Shown: positions 59,785-64,000 of the stretch, piece after piece
Layout of the letters: every line of letters starts with the position of its first letter
How positions within the stretch are numbered: the first letter of the stretch is position 1
Source: Zoroaster sp. YZ-2022
Lineage: Eukaryota; Echinodermata; Asteroidea; Forcipulatida; Zoroasteridae
Length of the DNA: 64,000 nt
Reading direction: 5' to 3'
Assembly: GCA_029582265.1 (NCBI GenBank)
Contig: CM055821.1
Coordinates: 41,239,004-41,303,003 of the forward strand
Position numbers and translations under genes: made by a program
The notes under the pieces: generated by a model
Seen by the model: only the letters and a program-made list of their open reading frames with translations
Database searches by the model: none
Told to the model about the DNA's origin: nothing

Positions 59785-61527
59785 TACAGTGCGTATCAAA
59801 AAAAAGGTAATCCGAATTCAGGGGGTTAATATGCCAAGGTTATTTAGTTTGACAATTTACATGTAGTGTACCAAAAAACTCCTCAACTTTCCATTGATAC
59901 CTTTATTGACCCATTGCTGTCACACATGACCGAGTACATTGTTATTGAAAATGACAAATTCAAATCGCATTTTTGCAAGTTTGGGTAATCAGTGCAAGGC
60001 AGGATAATTAGTGAAAGTCAGTATGATAAACCACCAGATTTTTCTTTAAGAATGACTGGACATTATTCAAGAAGAATCTCTTCTAACATTGCCCTTTATG
60101 CACCCACCTTCAACATGTCCACCTCCCCGACACAAAGCTGACAGCGACGGAGCATGTCCTGCACTGCTCGTCTCACCGCCGGATTATTGCGTAAAGCATC
60201 CACTTCATTTCGAATACGGCCCTGCAATTCATCAAGATCACGGGGAGGAGTTGACACCTTGTTCTTCAAATGTCCCCAAAGGAAATAGTCACATGGTGTG
60301 GTCAGGTGATCTTGGTGGCCATTCCACCTCATGGTTGACGGCGACTCGTTCGCCAAAGAGTTCCCTCAGACGATCTCGGACAGCAGGTAAGGCGATGTGT
60401 GGGGCGCCATCTTGGGGCCCACCAGAGTTGTCTGAAGACCCCACGAACCTGTCGCTCAAGTGTTCCTGCAGCTGCGGTAAAACGTTATCATTGAGCATCT
60501 GCAGATACATGTTACCATTGACATTCCTTTGAAAGAAAAACGGTCCGATCAGCTGACCACTTCCACAAAGTCCTAACCAAACAGTCCCTTTTGTCGACTC
60601 ATGTTAACCTCAAAATTGAATTCTGGGGGTGTCTTGCTGGTGCATATTCAAGAACATTATGCGTATTGACCTTGCCGTTCATGGAAAAGCGGCTTCGTCG
60701 CCGATTACGAGATTGCGCAGAAAATTGACATCTCTCTCGGTACGCTATCAACCATCTGGCAAACGCCAGCCTTCTTAAAACTCCTGGCGTAAGTTGATGT
60801 CGGATGAATCCGATATGGATGCTGGAGTCCAATCTCGTGGTTCTGTTGAATGTCGCCGAAGGCAATCTCAGCCCATTTCGCCTTGCGCTGGTGTCCCTAG
60901 GATGCTCCAAAAGTTGCTGCCTTACTGCTGCAATGCTCCTTCTGATCGCCCGGTGCGCCTCCTGCCAGAATTCCCTTGTTGCGGTTGAGGCTAGTGCCAT
61001 ACTCTTGATATTTTCTAACATTCGCCCAGATGGTTTTTTGGCTGCTGGGGGCTCCCGTTCTGGGAAACGTTCCTGAAAGCATCGCGAGTTTGCTGCAAAC
61101 TGTGAGTTTGGTGAAATGTTGTAATCACGAAAACTTCGCTGTTCAGTCGTTAGTTGTACCATCTTTCCAACTACCTGTTCCTAAACCCAGGCCCTTCTTA
61201 AATACCCAACTTGAAGAAAAGGATGTCGTAACAGACGATTACCGCACCAGCTTAAATATCTTACATAATCATCTAGGCAGTCAAGTGATGCGTCCATTTC
61301 AGACTGCCTTGAACTGATTACCCAAACTTGCAAAAATGCGATTTGAATTTGCAATTTCAATAACAATGTACTCAACCGTAATGTGACAGCAATGGATCGA
61401 TACAGGTATCAATGGAAAGCTGAGGAGTTCCTCTTCTTTGGTACACTACATGTAAATTGTCAAACTAAATAACCATGGCATATTAACGCCCTGAATTCGG
61501 ATTACCTTTTTTTTGATACGCACTGTA
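59785..61527. mobile_element. Tc1/mariner-like transposon, 1739 bp, ~135-bp TIRs
   Basis: Termini cagtgcgtatcaaaaaaaag (59787) and its complement ending at 61525 start long inverted repeats that stay alignable for about 135 bp ('cattgctgtcaca' at the inner limit). The element is flanked by TA on both sides, as required by the superfamily. Comparison with 19358-19371 in copy A gives the empty site, a TA run, so insertion followed the duplication. Transposase is on the minus strand. Confidence 0.93.
60096..61162 (-). pseudogene. Mariner-type transposase, frameshifted
   Basis: The N-terminal frame begins MVQLTTEQRSF at 61162, with an HTH-like region split over two frames (WANVRKYQEYGTSLNRNKG near 61015). 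It continues through HPRDTSARRNGLRLPSATFN and MNGKVNTHN. The catalytic part shows QDGAP (second Asp, near 60410), then EVEWPPRSPDHT and TPCDYFLWGHLKNKV (third Asp, near 60290). It ends near 60096 inside the left TIR region. At least three frame changes, including one near 60300 between PRSPD and PCDYF, make the enzyme non-functional. The QDGAP...WPPRSPDLTPCDYF pattern is standard for the IS630/Tc1/mariner superfamily. Confidence 0.88.
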
Positions 61528-61534
61528 TAATACA

Positions 61535-61795
61535 GTGGTGTAACTAGTGTCCAATTTTCAGGGGTCACTAGGGGTGCAACACTTTTTCTATGGGGATGTC
61601 AATACTTGAATCCTGAAGTCTCAAATTGGGACCTATTTTTTTCAAAATTCTGAATGGGGAACCCGGGGGCACGGACCTGGGCTGGGGGGCACGGACCTGG
61701 GCTGGGGGGTCACGGACCTGGGCTGGGGCGGAACGGACCTCGGCTGGCGGCACTTCCCCCTGTCCCCCTCCCTCCCCATAGTTAAGGTACTGATA
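61535..61795 (-). mobile_element. hAT-like VNTR element, A'' copy
   Basis: Inverse counterpart of 19054-19357, with an intermediate number of GC-rich ~22-bp units (61668-61750). Confidence 0.85.
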
Positions 61796-62640
61796 TAATA
61801 TACAAAGATGATATTTCCAAGTTGGAATGAATACAAGATAACAGCAGAATTCATTTTCTATTGGAAGCTGAAACCTTAACAGGGTTTTTGTATAAACAGT
61901 ATAATGAATCAAGTATTATAAGGACAGATGCTTTTCAGACATTTTATCAACATGTAAACTTCCTTCAAAAGTGAATCGTAGTCCACAGTTAATTATTCAT
62001 CTATTTCAAAATACATTTAAAACGAAATCACATTACATCCCAATATATGTACTATGTTTTAATGTCTCATTGATTAACGAATTATTATTTTGTGTTGTAT
62101 ATATTAAAAAACAAAACTCAAATCGGGTAGAATGTCGTATCCGACCGCCACTTTTTCTCATTAAATATAACCAATAATGTAATCTTACCTATCTAGTAAG
62201 GTGGAGAACATATGGATGATGATGGATATATAGCCTACTTCAAATTACCCCAGGATATTTATTTCATGAAAAATCAGGCATTTTTCATGTCAGTCTGATC
62301 TTGTCAACTCCCCCATAAGTGACTCATTGTACATTCGCAGTGGCAAATATATAGGATCCTTCTATTTTCTGAAGAGGAGTATTTTTTGTAGAATGGAAAT
62401 CAAGTCCGAAAACCATCATGAAAGTGGATTTTAAAGACAGTTTTCGCTTTCTGTACCCCCAACAATCGATGTAATCCTTTTTTAACTGCTTAGTGGTTGT
62501 ACAAAAACAATTCCAAAACCTTAAAAAGTGGCGGTCGGATACGACATTCTTTCCTCAAATCCAGTGCTTTGGTTTCCGATAATTCCTGAGAAAACATTAT
62601 TCGATTGAGTTCAATCTATGAACATGACTTGTTGACTTAC

Positions 62641-62714
62641 TCTTTATCCTCGTAAGTTGCAATGACACATCCTACACACACCATGAGAAGAATCAAGTAG
62701 ATATAAGTCTTCAT
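62641..62714 (-). pseudogene. Duplicated signal-peptide exon (A''), isolated
   Basis: The 73 coding bases of exon 1 of the peptide gene are present without substitution. One extra A lies immediately before gtaagt, so splicing at that donor would shift the frame. Exons 2 and 3 do not follow: the downstream side leads into the mariner element and A'. It is either a dead duplicate or an exon that could be reused by another gene. Confidence 0.75.
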
Positions 62715-63165
62715 CTTCACTGATGTTTATCCATCGTTAAATATACAAAACAACAAATGAGACAATAAAACAGGTTTTTCTCAAACACGAAATATGGCAT
62801 CCAACAAGTTCCATTACTTCCATACATTCGTTACTACTTTCCATTAAATGTTTGTCTGCCATTAGGCCTGTGACCCAACAGCAAATCAAAATTTTAATCA
62901 AATTCCAATATAAAATGTTCACTGGTAAAAGTCGGCATGAGTACAGAATCTACATTTTCAAAGGCGTTTCAAGATCAAATTGTGTCAGGTAAACTAAAAT
63001 AAAGCATTGCTAATGGGCCTTTAAACTGAACACACTTACATGTTTTTGCACAGATAAGCTTTGTTGTTTCGACAATCAAAGGTGAATTTGAAAGACGTTC
63101 TTAACGGTAAGCAGCTGAACCGGTGACTCCCTTTAGTAGAGCTATGTAGCACGACAGTACATCAT

Positions 63166-63470
63166 CTAATCACCAACATAATACATGTCACTTGCCAGGG
63201 TTAAGACGTCAGCTACCTTTGTGATAATTCTACTGCGGCTTACATAAGACAAACTGATGTTAAAATGGAAAAACTGTCTATGGTGACAAATTGATGATAA
63301 AAGATGGTTTGCAATGAAAACAACATAATTAACGTATGACTTCCAGCTGAGGTTAGAATAAATTATTATTCCAAGTGTCACAAACTTAGAATTAATGTAT
63401 AAATGCCACTTTAAGGTAACATAAATAATTGTACTTAAATCCTGTGGGTGTGACGAAATCATGTCCTTTT
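63166..63470 (-). pseudogene. LINE RT C-terminal fragment, A'' copy
   Basis: Inverse counterpart of 17395-17690. It keeps the VTLGIII...NLSWKSYVNY motif and differs from copy A mainly by single-base changes. Confidence 0.7.
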
Positions 63471-64000
63471 AGTACCACCTTACTTTTTATAGTACCGGCA
63501 GCCATCCTTATTTTATTTAATGTCCACCGAGCCATGTGCCTGCACCTTTTGTTTACTAAAGAATCTGTTGTGAATTTGATTTCCTTATTTGGCTTAAACA
63601 TGCAAAGGTTTCAAACATGATTTAACAATGCACGGTCTGGATCGATATTTATTTAAATTTATGGGATAAATGAATATTCATTATTGGTGTCGTATAAAGA
63701 AAACTAAAGGGGTTTGGGAGACACTTAGCAGCTTGACCACCGGATCGATGATTTGGGCACTGAGGCTTCTGCCTGAGATCCCACCCTGGGGGTATGGATC
63801 TGAGCTCCACTAATGCCGGTCTGATCAGCCGTTTTCTGGGTATACCGGCTCTGTTAGCCGATGGTTTGGAGGACATCCGAGTTGAGATTGCCGAGACTGG
63901 GACCAAGCTGCTAAGTCGCCACAACCTTTAAGGTCGATTTTTTTAAAATAATTTTCTGGGCTTTGGGGTCTGGTTGGGACATGGAGAGGCACGACGCTAA

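Larger units (their letters stand above)
61528..64000 (-). repeat. Segment A'' (second inverted copy), runs off the window
   Basis: Reverse complement of 19365 down to about 16850. Very similar to A in the stretches I compared: the exon-1 coding bases are identical and both hAT-like elements are retained. It continues beyond the window end. Confidence 0.92.

Overview
This is a eukaryotic, intron-containing, AT-rich window dominated by transposable elements. It holds LINE reverse-transcriptase fragments of at least four types, tRNA-derived SINEs, many short inverted-repeat DNA elements, one Tc1/mariner-like element, foldback elements, minisatellites and long microsatellites. There are no operons, rRNA genes, CRISPR arrays or bacterial gene structure. 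The SINE body (tRNA-Leu-like head plus a conserved 'gtccttgagcaag' / 'ctccccagggagctgag' tail) and the mix of Tx1-like LINEs, CR1/RTE-like LINEs and Penelope-type hammerhead motifs fit a marine invertebrate, plausibly an echinoderm or another invertebrate deuterostome. That assignment is inference.

Layout. 1-9.2 kb: LINE fragments on both strands, a SINE, two foldback elements and an intact non-autonomous hAT-like element with an 8-bp target-site duplication. 9.2-11.1 kb: repeat B, copied directly at 23.4-25.2 kb with a short third piece at 51.7 kb. 12.57-19.6 kb: duplicated segment A. It recurs in inverted orientation at 53.6-59.7 kb (A') and again from 61.5 kb to the window end (A''), so A' and A'' form a tandem pair inverted relative to A. 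25.7-26.2 kb: three ~150-bp tandem units. 26.8-27.3 kb: a 500-N assembly gap. 27.9-34.2 kb: a long CT microsatellite, then a decayed Tx1-like LINE (zinc-knuckle ORF1, GC-rich minisatellite, endonuclease and RT remnants). 35.0-38.7 kb: three tandem 1.27-kb units. 39.2-41.8 kb: another LINE interrupted and followed by short TIR elements. 44.5-47.4 kb: low-complexity and degenerate repeats. 48.1-50.3 kb: two oppositely oriented LINE ends around a 690-bp GTTGCT array, then a SINE. 59.8-61.5 kb: a mariner-like element with ~135-bp TIRs and a frameshifted transposase.

The one good candidate for a host gene is a three-exon, all phase-1 gene on the + strand (18135-18207, 20494-20565, 21035-21105). 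It would encode a 71-residue secreted peptide precursor with a signal peptide, a Gly-Lys-Lys amidation/cleavage-like site and two more Lys-Lys pairs. Only its signal-peptide exon lies inside segment A, so that exon has been copied: A'' keeps it identical over the coding bases but with one extra base at the splice donor, and A' has a frameshifted copy. No similarity search was possible. Exon joins and TE family names are read from sequence pattern alone.
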